NCBI RefSeq assembly: GCF_021134715.1
Contig: NC_060026.1
Coordinates: 6,935,001 to 6,999,000, forward strand
Direction of reading: 5' to 3'
Length of the DNA stretch: 64,000 bases
From: Daphnia pulex
Lineage: Eukaryota; Arthropoda; Branchiopoda; Diplostraca; Daphniidae
Translations under genes and position numbers: made by a program
In this document: piece by piece, positions 1-21,679 of the stretch
How positions within the stretch are numbered: position 1 is the first letter of the stretch
Layout: each line of letters starts with the position of its first letter
The notes under the pieces: model-generated
Seen by the model: the letters and a program-made list of their open reading frames with translations, nothing else
Databases searched by the model: none
What the model was told of the DNA's origin: nothing

Positions 1-1002
1 ACGATTGAAAAGCCTTTGTCCCCAAAAATGGGATTTGGATTCCGCGGCTTTGGTGGCACTTCAATCACGGCCGTGATTTCCAAACATGAGATCGCCCAAC
101 CAATAGCGGCTGTGAATCAAATCAATCACCCGAAAGAGTTTAATATCTCTACCAAAGTGTCGACGGGTAAGAGTAATGTTATCCAACCTCTCCCGGGAAC
201 GAAAAAGAACCTGGAAGATTTGAAACCAAACCCTTTCCGGGCCAAACCAGTTCCCTTAAATCATTACAAAGAGCCCTTCCGGCCGGAGTTGCCTAGCCAA
301 AAAGGCCGCCAGAGTGCTGCAAAGGAAGAAACCAATCCCGGATTAGTCAGTCGTATTTTGCACTCGATAGTTGACCCGATTCTCAAGCCGAACAAACCGG
401 AAGATGAGGGAATGACTGTAGAACCTGCTAAGGAAGAAGTGAACAGCACTGAGAGTGACCTGACAGTTTCAGAAACGGCTGAACCACCAGCTACTATAAC
501 GGAACCAGAAGTGAAAGGTGTTGATGAACAGCCAAAAGGAGAGTCCGATGGCGTCGAGGATTCTGATGAGCCCGATGTCACCTCTACCATAGTCTCAATA
601 TTACAATCCTACCAGGAACCGGATGTGATCACGCCTATGCAGACTTTAAACGAGCCTTATGCTTTTCCAAATAGCAGATCTAACACAGTCGACATTCCAG
701 ATGAAGTTGAAAAAGGCGAGCAGCAGTCGGGGATGAATTTACAGGAAGAAAGTGACATAGTGGATGGCGTTTCTTCGTCAGACTACCTGAAAGCGTATCT
801 TGGAATGATGGAAATGGTGAAACCCCGACGTAAACCAAACGTGATTGGAGAAACCAAAAAGCAGAGGGAGAAGGAAGCAGGGACACTCCCTGCTGTAAAT
901 AAAACCCCTGGATTTGGGTCCAAAGCGGAACGAATAAGGAAAGCTCAAGAAAAAAAGAAGTTGAAACTGGAGAAACCGAACGCTGTTGAGAATCCCGTTT
1001 AG
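1..1002 (+). CDS. C-terminal exon of an unidentified, probably disordered protein
   Basis: The frame is open from the first base to a TAG at 1000-1002, so this is the 3' exon of a gene that begins outside the window. The roughly 330 visible residues are rich in Pro, Glu, Lys and Ser, with no membrane segment or recognisable fold. Two short motifs stand out: PFRAKPVPLNHYKEPFRP near residue 75, which resembles the F-x-A-x-PVP motif of TPX2 and FAM161-type cytoskeletal proteins, and TPGFGSKAERIRKAQEKKK near the C-terminus, which recalls STPG/SHIPPO-type repeats. Both suggest a cytoskeletal or ciliary protein, but this is inference. The ATG at 28 is internal and should not be taken as the start. 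An AATAAA signal follows at 1184. Confidence 0.7.
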   Translation, partial: TIEKPLSPKMGFGFRGFGGTSITAVISKHEIAQPIAAVNQINHPKEFNISTKVSTGKSNVIQPLPGTKKNLEDLKPNPFRAKPVPLNHYKEPFRPELPSQKGRQSAAKEETNPGLVSRILHSIVDPILKPNKPEDEGMTVEPAKEEVNSTESDLTVSETAEPPATITEPEVKGVDEQPKGESDGVEDSDEPDVTSTIVSILQSYQEPDVITPMQTLNEPYAFPNSRSNTVDIPDEVEKGEQQSGMNLQEESDIVDGVSSSDYLKAYLGMMEMVKPRRKPNVIGETKKQREKEAGTLPAVNKTPGFGSKAERIRKAQEKKKLKLEKPNAVENPV

Positions 1003-1183
1003 AAGTTACCGGAAACCGAAAGAGAAAGTGGCCGGAGGAAATAAATCATATAAACAGAAATACTACTTGTCGGTTCTGATACAAAATATTCAGAAACTCC
1101 GCCGGAAAGATTTTATCAAATCAGCACCTTTCTCTCTCACCATAATCTGCGATCGAATTCAAATTCATTAAAATTAAACCTGG

Positions 1184-1189
1184 AATAAA
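1184..1189 (+). terminator. Polyadenylation signal of the first gene
   Basis: A canonical AATAAA lies about 180 bases after the TAG stop at 1002, in AT-rich sequence, which is a normal 3' UTR length here. Confidence 0.6.
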
Positions 1190-1199
1190 AAGTTAAAAG

Positions 1200-2502
1200 T
1201 CGAGTGAATGATCTTATTTTTACTGCTGGAGCGTCGTTAGTATTGCTGGAAGGTATACGTTGGGCATCAACAATCGACGACTTGCAGATTGCTCACACCG
1301 TAGACTCGGAGTTCAGGATCGACTACGGCCGTTGGGTTTCCGATTGGTCCCATTTCGGCGGTTCCAGTTGGATGATAGATAAATAATTAGATAGATATGC
1401 GTTCTGTAAGGTGCTTCCTGAACAGCAAGGTAACCGCCAACTTCTGTTGTTTCTGGACTCTGAAAAAAAAAACTGGAGACCAGATTCTCTACAGATAGTA
1501 GCCTACTGTCCTTTTTCCCTAAAAGGTAAAAGGGGTATACTCGGTTGGGGAAAAATTCAAAAGCTGTCTAAAAAGAAAAAGCAACTAGTAGTCCCGCGGT
1601 TCAAATTCACGAGACGACGGAGACGCGCAATTCAAAAATGACAATTAAGCCATTAACCTGAAAAAAGCAACAACTTCCCTCCCGTATCCAAAAAGAATGG
1701 AAAATTAACAACAACGTCCAGCTTATAAGTATACACAAAAATAAACAAATTAATAAACAAAAATTATGTGGCCAAGATAAGATAAGTTTTTTTTTTGAAA
1801 TATGATGTACTTTACCAAGACAAAAATTTGTACGGGTACGTCACTAATCCAATACAATTGCAGTTAGAAAAATAAAAGTACCTGAAAACTAGTGAAATGC
1901 CTAAAAATTGGTCAATAAAAACATATCCGACAAAACCGCAAAAAAAGCTTTGTTATTACGAAGCTTTTAATCCTTTGAAATGTTGCACCAGTACGCATTT
2001 AGCACTACCAACTTCTCTCACGAGCGTCACGACACAACTAATTAAAGGAGTAAAAAAGATGTCTGCAACAGAAAGATTTTAACGTTGCATTGGATACTAT
2101 TAATATGAACACACTCCTTTTAATCTTTGCAAGCGGCTTTTGACGCCAATTACAGAAGGGCAAAATTCTCTCCACTTGATGAGTTGTTTAAAAATTTTTA
2201 AAATGTGCGCCATATTTTGTGGATTTCGCCATCTATCGGTCTAAATTACACTTTTGATCAACTGTTTTGTTTTTGACAAGCATGTCGGGCTTGTCGGCTC
2301 TATCAGCTCTATTATATATTGCAAATGGAAAGTTATTTTTGTATTTCCTACCTTTATGCAATCTACACGCTTTCATTCGTTTCGTAGGCCCAGAGAAGCT
2401 AAAACTTACAATTCGTCATGTAAGTTTCATTTAATACCGCATACTTCAAAATTGTCAAGTTTCAAATTTAATGATATTTTTTTTCAGATCTCATCTTAGA
2501 AC
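1200..2502. other. Intergenic region upstream of NAA80
   Basis: Only short ORFs without codon structure or similarity are seen (60-81 residues). The region becomes AT-rich towards 2500. At about 2228-2235, on the minus strand, there is a TAGATGGC core followed by G, the same core found in the dimer repeats at 25129 and 59644. The NAA80 promoter and 5' UTR probably lie in the last few hundred bases; a possible acceptor (TTTTTTTCAG) at about 2487 precedes its ATG. Confidence 0.5.
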
Positions 2503-3349
2503 ATGGAAAAAGACAAAGTGATCATAGTAGCCCTTCATGATAAACCTGATCTAATAGAAGATTGTGCTAAAATTCTGAATGAGGAGTGGCCCCGAAGTAA
2601 AACAGCAAGGTTTTGAAGCTTTATTTACATTCTATTAGTTGTCTCATTCATGTTGAATCTGTTGCTACAAAAGTCATGTATTTCTTAAACTAAGGATGAG
2701 AACAATTGAAAACTCAAATCCTAACCTTCCGATTTCTCTGTTGTTAATAAAAAACACACAACAAAATAAAGATGAGGTAGTTGGACATGCAAAGATCTCA
2801 AGATTACCACTAGTGCCAGGAACATGTTTGATTGAGTCAGGTATAAACATAGTGTAACTGTCTAGCCAATAATAATTTGAATTAATTAAAAAAATTTTAA
2901 TCCAACAGTTTTAGTAAATCCAGTCAATAGGGGAAAAGGTTTCGGTAAGCTGCTTATGGAAGAATGTGAGAAACTTGCAACTCAGTTTGGATTTTCATGG
3001 GCAATACTTTCCACTCATGATAAACAGGAATTTTATCGGAAATTAGGCTATGAATTTTGTCAGCCAGTATGCCAATATGGCGCGCCTCCATCAAGCGCAT
3101 CACATTTAGTAAGTTGGTATTAGATTAGATCTATTCAGAATTTACAAAATTGTTATCAATACATTTATATTTAAGTTAGAAACAACTCAACCTAATAAAG
3201 CCTCGGAGACGGTCAGTAAAACAGGACCTTGTGAGGGATCGGTCTTAAAAACTAAAACCGCATTTCCACAGCCGCCACCTTTACCGGAGTTTACTAATAT
3301 TTCTGTTCCCGCTAAAAAAGTATACATGAAAAAATCTCTAAAGCAATAA
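2503..3349 (+). CDS. NAA80: N-alpha-acetyltransferase 80 (actin N-acetyltransferase) homologue
   Basis: Four exons join in phase (2503-2609, 2695-2840, 2909-3108, 3176-3349), giving 208 residues. Visible blocks are an N-terminal EDCAKILNEEWPRSKTAR stretch, the acetyl-CoA loop NRGKGFG (R-G-x-G-x-G type), STHDKQEFYRKLGYEF, and a proline-rich tail with PPPLPEFTNIS. These follow the order and wording of the vertebrate NAA80 (FUS2/NAT6) GNAT domain and its polyproline tail. In animals NAA80 acetylates the processed acidic N-terminus of actin in the cytosol, with profilin bound through the proline-rich region. The start is the first ATG of the exon and precedes the conserved block directly. The protein is shorter than the human enzyme, mainly at the N-terminus. 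Confidence 0.9.
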
Positions 3350-4296
3350 TATAGTTTTTCTATCTATTCATTCCACGTGAGTTAGTTTATCAACCGTGTT
3401 AATCGAAATTTAATTTAACTTGCATATGGAAATGACGTTCGACATCTTGTTATTTATTCACCGTTTATTCAAGCTCTTTAATATAACTTTCTCTGTTAGT
3501 CGTCACTTTATCAAATAAGAAAAAAAACATTGCCGTCTTGTATGCCTTTCCTCGTTTATTTTGTCCTGATAGGATTTTTACCTTAACAACAAAGAAAAAA
3601 GACTTTTCATGAAATTTAATATTATACACTGGAAAACTCTTTTCCTGTTGTTCCGGCAACTACACCATCCCTTCCGTCGTAATGCTACCTTACTCGCTTT
3701 TTGGAGGGAACTGACATAATTTATTTATATGTTATGGAATAGAATACAATTGATTTAAGGCATCAACTTTATATTTTTCTCCAAACATGCTAGAAGGATT
3801 AAATAAATTAGGAAATCGAAAATCGGCGTTATTTTAATAAATAGGAGTTTTAAGGAATATTTGAAGTACTATATTTCATCACGATGAAGGTGATATACTT
3901 AATTGTTCCAAATCAAGAACAGGATTACAGGAAATATTGAACGGCGAACGGGTGAACTTTTAAACAAGGTAAAGATAAGAAAGGTGTAGTGTAATTTCAA
4001 ACCCATCGATTCAGTGATCTATTGGTCGATTTAAAGTAAAGCATAATAAAACAATAATATGAACAGTTTATTTGAACGCTGGCGCACAAATACTTGGAGA
4101 AGGGGGATGGTTGCAATTAAAACAATTTAACATACAAGAATTAGTGCGGGTAACTATAATAGAAAGAAAGGCACACTTATAGATGTAGAAGACACAAGTG
4201 ATATGGGGTTACAGCTTTTTCTGTACATCAGAATCAGGTGAAAAAAAAATGGACTTACTTACGGCATTTCACCAATTTTTAAATAATAATTTTTGT
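3350..4296. other. Tail-to-tail intergenic region
   Basis: AT-rich sequence between the convergent NAA80 and SFT2-like genes. It probably contains both 3' UTRs; on the minus strand AATAAA-type signals (TTTATT on +) occur near 3719. No coding structure is seen. Confidence 0.5.
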
Positions 4297-5002
<706 letters not shown>

Positions 5003-8000
5003 TGGTCCAAGTGATCAGATTCAACACAACAATATTAGCTTACAGGGCGTGCGATTTTGACAGCAATCACGAATTTTTTTGTCCGGCTAAGGATGATGAC
5101 AGGTGTTGAATGTATCGAGTTCTTAGAATGACCGATAGGTGGCCTGCGATACCATCATTTTACTGTCAACAATGCGACTCGAGAAAGGGAATGCGAAATG
5201 AACAGCAATGCTCTTTTATTAGTGTAGTGTCGGCTGAGACTGTGTCAAGTGCGTTCCGGTTATTTCACAAGACCATCATCACGATTTGTGTTTGATTTCA
5301 AGACATCAAGAGACTAGAAAATACAAAATTGAGGTAGGTGCCACTATCGTTACTTTGTAAAGTCTGTGTTAAGGGTGGTGAATCCCAAAATATCACCAGG
5401 CATTTTGCTTGCTGTTTAGCCATATTATTATTTACACGTAAAGATGGCGAGGTGAGAACAGCAGTGTTTTCCCAATTCGATCATATTGACATGCATCATA
5501 GGTAAAGTTTTGTTTTTCATTTCTGGAACTTGGGTGTGGTGACAGATGATTGACAAGATTGTTGGAGGCGTTGGAGGCTGCTCCCCCCTCGCCACACAAC
5601 CAGGATGCGATTATCTTGGGCGAATTTCTTATCGTTTAACAGCTGTCGTGATAGTGATTACAGACCTTTTATCAGGTGACCGGAAAAGCTGATAGCCAGT
5701 GAATGAAATCGTTGCATTTCCGATTCGAGACTTTCGTGCAACATAATTTCGTGTTTTTTGTTTATTTTGCGCGAGGCGGAAATCCTTGAGCGCCGAAACC
5801 AAGGTCGGAAAGGAAGAAGTAGCCAAAAATATTTATTTATTTTGTTAAATTCTGCACACAAGGGGGGGGGACTGGCGTTTTGTTGGGAAGAGAATTAGTC
5901 ATGGAAATGGCACTCCCTTTTTATGATTCTCCATTTATCTTGCTGAAGCCATCTCACGGCCGAAAGGGTTCGACATGGAATTTTCGTAATCGAAAAATAG
6001 ATGCAGAATTGCAGATGATGACCTCTACTCGTCGTTATTGATTAATTGATAGTTCGTGACCCGCTGAGTGAAGGAATTCCTCGAGGCGATCGTTAAATGG
6101 GAAAAAAACATTAGGTTCACCGACATTGTCTTATACGGTCGTGACTGTGGAAAGATGATTCCATTGACGTCAGATCCGCTTGGGGAATTTGTGCGTGAAA
6201 AATGTTTCTTGTTTCGACTCATTCCCGACTCATTCGGAAGCCAGCAGCAGCTCCGATGTATTTTATTTCTTTTTGAGAATGAAAGTTCCGATTGATGGGT
6301 ACGACTTGTTTTGATCGGTCAGGTTTCCCCCCTTGTGCCGCATTCCACACGTCGTGGCTCACGCACACCTGTCTACACACACGGATGTGCACCGCAAACA
6401 AGGAACTTGTGAAACGTTGCGAAAACATCCGAAACGTCTCGTAAATTCGGTCGTCAGCAGCGGGAATGTTTCACGGCTCCCTCGTTCAATCAGGTGTTGT
6501 AAAGATAGCCCAGAGCAAGGACAACAAAAAATAAAGAAAAATGATTCCCTTAGACCCGGACTCGGTTTTCACCAATGACGTCAGCACCATTCAAAGTCGC
6601 CAACCGAGAACTAGAAAGCCACCACATTTTTCAGTTCTTTTTGTCGTCGTCTTCTTCTTCTTTTTATGAGTTTAGATCGATAGAGCTGCGTGCCCAATTG
6701 AACAGGATCCCTCGACCCTCACTAAAAATACGTACGCACACCATGGTGGTAAGACTACCAAGTACCTCCTGCATCCTTGTTGTAACCCACTTTCGTGAAT
6801 GACCTCTCGCCTTTTACCAAAAAAAGAAAAATTAGGGATTTCGATAAAGTTCTAATTATCTTTGATGATTAGTATGCATAACCACAGTCACCATGACTAC
6901 CGAATAAGCAAACTCTTGCATCACGTTCATCTGTACGAAAGAAAACAAAAATAATAGAAATCACAGGATGCCGCTGTTATTATCTAAAGAATACGCAATC
7001 GGATTTTTTTTTTTCTTTAAAGAAAGAAAAAGAGAAAACATGGCGACCCGGATGCGCGGTACCACAGCGTCGTGCTCACATACACACACACACACTCAGA
7101 CAGACAGACACGGTATACAGGTGAAGCAGCTGTTGTTGTTGTGGCTTGTACATCCTCTTGCCAAATTTTATTTAAAAGAAATTCCAAATAGAAAGAAGAA
7201 GAAAAAAAAGACGAATAGTCTCCGAGTCTTTTCGTTTGTTTATTTAGTCATATTTTCTTCTCAAATAAAAAAGCTGGGCGATAGAGGGCAGGAATGAGAG
7301 CGTCGTTTCTCTCTCTTGAAGCAAACCGAAAAGATGGTGGCGATGTTTGCTACTGTATGTAGGTCGCCTCCTCTAGTCTAGTGGACTCGCCAACAGTCTA
7401 ATATACCCCTCGAGCCCGACCAATAAACGAGGACACCAACACATTTTCAGTACTCCATACGGGACTTGGGGTTTTTTCTACTATTTTTTTTTTTACTCTG
7501 CTCAAATCTTATTTCCAAAGGAAATTGACCGTCTAGATTAGTGATTGGAACGTCAGCAGCGCCTTTGGCTACGTGAAGGTGGCGGTGGGCGTGCGGTGGG
7601 CCAAACTCTTTCTCTACCTGGCCGCCCGCTAGATCCTGGTTGTGGCCGCCGTGAGAGAAAGGAACAGCACTCTCTCTCGATGGAAATAAGGCGAACCGGA
7701 TGTTCTAGCCTTATCTCTTTTGTCTCTTGCTTCTCTACTCTAGAGACGGAAAGCTCAGTAAGACTAAAACAACCTGATTGAAACGGTCGCTTATACATTT
7801 CGCTGTCGCTCCTACGGATTTATCTGTGATGTGTTTACCTGAGTTTTAATAATAGTGTCATATTTAGTGTTTTGTTTCCTTTTTCCCTACTTACCAACAG
7901 TTGAATTATGCTTCTGCGATTTGATTCTACGGTAAATCGGATTTTCTTTTTTGGTCAGCCCAGGTCGTTTATGAAGAACAAAATATTCGGTTTTTATTAT

Positions 8001-9038
8001 TCATGCTATTTACTGAAACACAAAAAGAGAAGAAACACACACAACAACTTTGTTCTGGCAGGCATCTGTATATAGCTTTGGCCTTTGTGTCCTCGGTGCG
8101 TCGACCCTGAACGAAACCAAATAAATCACGCATCATGTTGTTACTAGTCAGTTGAGAGCCGCAAGCTATTTGGTGTCTTGTGGGGCCAACATCATCTTCT
8201 TTTGGCATCTTTTTAAATTTGGCGACTATAGTTGATCACATCTGTAGATCACACCATTGATGGCTCGTTTTTATGGACATTAAACTTTAAATGGACATAC
8301 CACTAGTTTTCTTTTGATGCAAGGTTGACTTGTGAAAATAATATCGCACTTAATCAATCCCACTGTTCGTTTTTATTGGTTTTTTCAAATGGGCAAAAAA
8401 AGTAAAAATAATTGTAGGCCGAAACTAATGCAACTACGTCACGGCGCATTAGTTCTGCTCCGATAGGTATCGTGAAAAAAAAAAAAAAAAAACAGATTTC
8501 TTTTTACGAACGCCAAACTTTGTCAACGGTTGGAGCAGTGACAGTTGTTGTTCGTCATGTTCTCACCTGGTCATAAAACCCAATTGGAATGCAACATTCA
8601 TCCTCTTTTGTGTCTCCGTCCATAAAACCGTGCAGGTAGTTTAAGGGAATGCGATACACATGGCTTAATTCCAAAATTAGATGAATTGGCCATTTATCTT
8701 TGATTTTTCCATTGATGGGCGAAAAATCGTGACTAAAATATCCGTCAGACAAGCAGCGGCCTTCACGTTAAAGAAACAGCCATCATTTTCGCCAAGAATT
8801 TTTAACGCTTTTCCTCGTTGGCGGCACGACGTCAGCAGTTGTGCGCACTTCTTTTATCATTTCCTTTTTATCATTCCGTGACCTTGGCAAAAGACTTACC
8901 CGAACAATTCAAACAACATAGTCTTTCTTTCTTTTTAAAAATAAATTTTTAAGGAAAGAAACAATTTAATTTATTTCTGAATTTTTAATCATCTTTTTAC
9001 ATTTTCTTTATTCCTGGCAGTTGGCTCAGCACGGTCCG
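5003..9038. other. Long upstream region between SFT2-like and Regnase genes
   Basis: About 4 kb without a convincing coding exon. It begins with the SFT2-like promoter side and ends at a splice acceptor (TTCCTGGCAG, ending 9020), so at least one unplaced 5' exon of the Regnase gene must lie here or be non-coding. Simple repeats are visible: a CA/CAGA tract near 7077-7110, a poly-A at 8474-8492, and several short T and A runs. A TAGGTGGC core occurs near 5136. ORFs of 60-110 residues here have no family resemblance. Confidence 0.5.
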
Positions 9039-12036
<2,998 letters not shown>

Positions 12037-12599
12037 GTCGATCGGCATCAATTAAATGCGTCAAAAAGTATGTGCGTCCTATTTCAAGTGTCTGTTCCCC
12101 GACATCAGTATTCGATGCTGGGGATTCAAGATCGTCCTGAAGAGAAGTTCCTCCGTGGACTGTCAAATGCCATTAAATGTGAATGCCACTTTTGTTTAGT
12201 GACTTTGTTTGACAGTTTGGTTTGCCTCTTTCCATATGTTTGGCTCTTTCAAGTCTTGAACTTGACGAGAGCGTCGAAGAGCTCAGTTCAGTACTTGTCC
12301 AATCCTTGTTGAAAGCGGCATTGTATATTCCGTGGATCAAGACTATAATCGTTTATTTATCCTGGAAAAATCTCCGCTTTTGGGTCAAGTTTTATTTACT
12401 ACGATACTGTGTATCGTGGAAGTCTATATAATTATCTATATATACTTGGTATGAGGGGTTTTCACCCTGTCTTTCTCTCGTTCTCTACAAATTTGGCTCT
12501 CTCCTTCTCCTGTTTACTTATTTTTAAAAAAATTTCGACAATGTATTATGCCCATCTTGATTGAATTAAAATCGATACACATTTGCGTACAAAATTAAT
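12037..12599 (+). other. Regnase 3' UTR, overlapping the LAS1 3' end
   Basis: A variant signal ATTAAA at 12565-12570 could end the Regnase mRNA just before the LAS1 stop codon at 12600. On the minus strand the nearest AATAAA-type signals (TTTATT on +) are at about 12390 and 12349, inside the Regnase 3' UTR. The two mRNAs therefore probably overlap by about 200 bases. Confidence 0.5.
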
Positions 12600-15025
12600 T
12601 TATTGTGTTTTCGCTACATGTCCGACTGGACCTTCTTTGGTCAGGCCGCCTCTTCGTCTTCGCTTGCGCAGTAAAGAATTCCAATCGAATCGCTCTCCAG
12701 TTCGTTTTGTACCGTTCACGATGCGATCTGAATTACAATCGCTAGCTTCTACTTCAACTAGTTCCCAGTCAACTCCTTCCAACTCCAGCTTATCAGTCGT
12801 GATACTCGGAAGGCTACCAATAGGGACACGTGACCAATCGTGTTCTGCCATAAACAGAAAATGAAATAAAACATTGGTTGAAAAGTTTCGGTTGCTAAAT
12901 GTGATAAGGTTATTATACCTGAACACAAGGTCCATTCATCGATCACTGGGGCTTGGTCAGCTGAATATTTGTTGTCTTGAGAATGTTGGTTGCCCGAGTC
13001 CCTTTTCAATACGGGTTTCTCATTCTGTGGATTCAACATTGCGGCAGTGAAGATTTTGGAGTGAATCGTGGACTTGCCAAAAGCGGCACGTTCTGAAGGT
13101 TCGGCAGAAGTGTCTTTACCCAAATATAGTCGCAACAAAGCGGCCACTTTCTCTTTCTTCTTTGCATTTACAGGCGGATCATATAACAGAAAGACTCTAA
13201 ACAAACGACAAATTGAGGGAAAAAAAAATTAATTGCACGACGACAACAAGTGAAGAGGATTTCAGTCCTTACTTGGATACAGTGTTCCAGGTTTCCGGAT
13301 GAGGTTCTAGAAGAATGGCATGTGTCATTTTATCCCAATCTACAGAACGCAAACCTTCATCGAATTTGAATACATTCTTTTCGTTTTCAGGATTATTTCG
13401 GGCATGCAGCACAGCATTGGTCATGTCTCCTATCAAACTCAAGAATACTCGTTGTTGCTGATCATCTTCAACTTCGATGGTGACTAACTTGTTCATCAAG
13501 TATGGAACCGTTTGCCATTGTTGAATCAATGTCCAGATGGGTTTAAGGTTGGAGAAAATTGTGCCCTTTTCGGGTTTCTTCAATAAATGGGGACTTTGAC
13601 AGAGAGCTGAGATGAAACATTTCCCTTTGAGTGCGTCGACTTTTTCCGTCTGTTCAATTCCCTCAACCCCATCAGTTTCCACCCATTCAGACAATATCCG
13701 TTTGATTTCATCAAATATTAATGCAAGGATTTTCTTTAACGGTATTGCCAATTTGGCAATTTCCTTTTTGTTCAAAGGAGTGGAAGGGATCTTGGTCTGG
13801 AGCCAAAGTTCGTAAGCGTACTGGTGAAGGTCTCGCGACTGAATTTCATTGAAAGAATTCCGACAGCCCATTTCCTTAAGAAGCACTACTAGCATAGACA
13901 CGGCTAGTTGCAATTCTTCAGGTATTACTGCATGCTTGGAGGCAGCCGAACCCGTATTCTTCCCTTCCTCTGCCATTTTCGTTTTGGCAAGCATCATTCG
14001 AGATGTGGCCCTCTTGGACTCGGGCCAATAAAGATCATAGCTATCTTCTTCTTCGGTACGCCAATAATTTTCCTATTATTAAATTTGCATTCATGTCTGC
14101 GCATAAAGGAAAGTTAAGAAAAAAAAGTGTCTTTACCTTCAACCAATCCATAGCCAAGTTGGCGCCTAAGAAATTCGAGAAAAAAATTTGAGATGAAGAA
14201 TTTTTAAAATTTAAGAGTTATCGTAGAAAGGCGGTATGTATACCTGGCCTCAAGATATCCAAAGAAGGCATCTTGGCGTGGGTAGCCTCGTGCCGAATAC
14301 TGACAAGCCAGTCGGGAATCCCTGCCATTTCGGCAATGGCGGATATGGGTTGATGTCTTAAATCTACTTGTCCTAAATGAGATATCAAATTGATGAACCT
14401 GTGAACAAAGATTTAAATAGGTTTAAGTATTGAAAGATACTTAAACATGTAACTTAACATAGTAAGAGTTACCTAATGATGGCAGTGGAGTACATTAAAA
14501 CCACATCGTTTTCAGACAGGGCACTGTTAGGATCCATCTTGTATTCCTCATCACGTAAAATTGCTTGTAACAAATACAAAGAGCATTCAACACCTAGAGA
14601 TAGCTTGTCAACCCTAATAAAAAATGTAAATAAAAATTAGTTTATCAAAATTATCATTTTATAAATGAATTACCTAGATTTCCACATTGTCATTTGATTC
14701 AGTCCCGCCCATCTCTCCTCAATTTTGTTAGAGTACACTTGTTGATAAACCCGTGTCCACTCTTCCCTAAAGACAATTGTTCATGAATAACAAGCAAACT
14801 ACTTTTCATAGTTATAAAATAAATATTTAAATAATAAAAGCATAGGTAATTAGGTACGAAACATTTAACATGTACGTGTACGTTAGCTTTTGGCATTTGA
14901 ACCACGTGACTTCTATTTTAAATGTTAACCGTAAATTAACCTATTTGACAATTTCTAGTATTATAGAACTTAATAAAATTTTACATGGAAATCCATGGGA
15001 CTATTCGTTTCGTATTGTTGGACAT
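12600..15025 (-). CDS. LAS1L: LAS1 ribosomal biogenesis nuclease homologue
   Basis: Eight minus-strand exons (14985-15025, 14674-14766, 14473-14613, 14244-14398, 14137-14165, 13273-14072, 12919-13196, 12600-12844) join in phase to 593 residues. The first 41-nt exon encodes MSNNTKRIVPWIS and supplies the VPW motif; the next reads EEWTRVYQQVYSN. IPDWLVSIRHEATHAKMPSL carries the HEPN nuclease motif R-H-x3-H (Arg127-His132), followed by NLAMDWLKENYW. The C-terminus has EWTLCS...DWSRVPIGSLP and a basic tail RKRRRRG. LAS1 cleaves within ITS2 of pre-rRNA together with the kinase Grc3/NOL9 in the nucleus. The start exon was found by matching phase and the conserved W before EEW. Confidence 0.92.
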
Positions 15026-15797
15026 CAGGAATTCTGTGGAAAAATTCGAAACAAGAAATTTCGAAATTGAAAATGAATAACACACAACAGCGTCTATCAA
15101 ATCAACTCCTCGTTGTTTTTTTTTCTTTTCTGTTTTTATCGTCTGCTTCAGTACCAACATTCTCCGCTAAGGGGACGCTCTCAATCAATGCCCTTGAAAT
15201 TTTGTATTCACGTGAAAAAACGAATTTTTATTTGTGAAATCGTAAAACCTTTGTTTATCTTTTAGATGAGAAATATGAAACAGTTGGTTGATAAAACTTA
15301 TTCAGAGAACAGGATTTGAAAGGATCACGCTCAGCGTTTGAGTTAAAGGAGCCTTTGAGGTAAAATTCTCTCTTCAAAGTGAAACCGCCAGAGGGGCAAC
15401 TAGGCTTATAGTCTGCGCTGGCTTCAGTGTTATTCCGAGCTTTTTCGTGACGAATGTTGTTTTGTCCGTGTGTGGACTTAATGTTGCATCGAAATTTTAA
15501 TGTTTGTTCTACGTATTATTGCTAATGGATAACCGTTCAAGTAAGTAGTAGTGCTTTTAAAAATTGAAAATCTTTCGTCAGTAAAAACTCGAGTTTTCTT
15601 TGGGGCCGTCCTGTGCTCGCTCTAAAAAAAAAAGTTCTTCCAAGATGGCGGAAAATGCCAAACAGTCTTGGAGGCTACAGTCATGGTTCTTTTTCTTTCT
15701 CGTGTTGTGATTAGTTTAGACCTGCGTGACTCACGACTGTTGATATTTTGCAAAATGTGTTTCTAGTAAATTTTAATTCTGTTGTTTGATCTTGCAG
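15026..15797. promoter_or_regulatory. Divergent upstream region of LAS1 and warts
   Basis: The LAS1 start (15025, minus strand) and the warts leader face away from each other across less than 800 bp. A donor AA|GTAAGT ending an exon at 15540 and an acceptor TTGCAG ending at 15797 frame a 257 bp intron inside the warts 5' UTR. Splicing joins ATG GAT AAC CGT TCA A to GT CTG TGA, a short non-productive frame. No TATA box was identified with confidence. Confidence 0.5.
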
Positions 15798-15947
15798 GTC
15801 TGTGATTATTGCACACCCTGACCTTGGATGAAATTTCTCAAAGTGAATGAACTCGTCAATTTATGAGTACTACAGTGAGTGACACAATGTGGATCAGTGC
15901 AGCTTTCTGGCCATGTCAGTTTCATTAAAGACTATGGGCATGCCAGT

Positions 15948-15951
<4 letters not shown>
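15798..15951 (+). promoter_or_regulatory. Warts leader with overlapping upstream ORFs
   Basis: Three upstream ORFs precede the warts start. uORF1 is 15828-15866 (12 residues), uORF2 is 15863-15928 (21 residues) and uORF3 is 15913-15951 (12 residues). The TGA of uORF1 overlaps the ATG of uORF2 as ATGA, and the TGA of uORF3 overlaps the main ATG at 15948 as ATGA. Such arrangements usually limit or condition translation of the main frame. The exon itself begins at 15798. Confidence 0.65.

Positions 15952-21679
<5,728 letters not shown>

Noticed and set aside
7545..7798. Opposed ORFs of 78 and 81 codons in a GC-richer patch
   Set aside because: No splice context or family similarity. May be part of a promoter or leader of the Regnase gene but cannot be supported as coding.
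15863..15928. Upstream ATG at 15863 as the warts start
   Set aside because: This frame ends at TAA 15928; the kinase frame has a TGA at 15876 and its first ATG at 15948.
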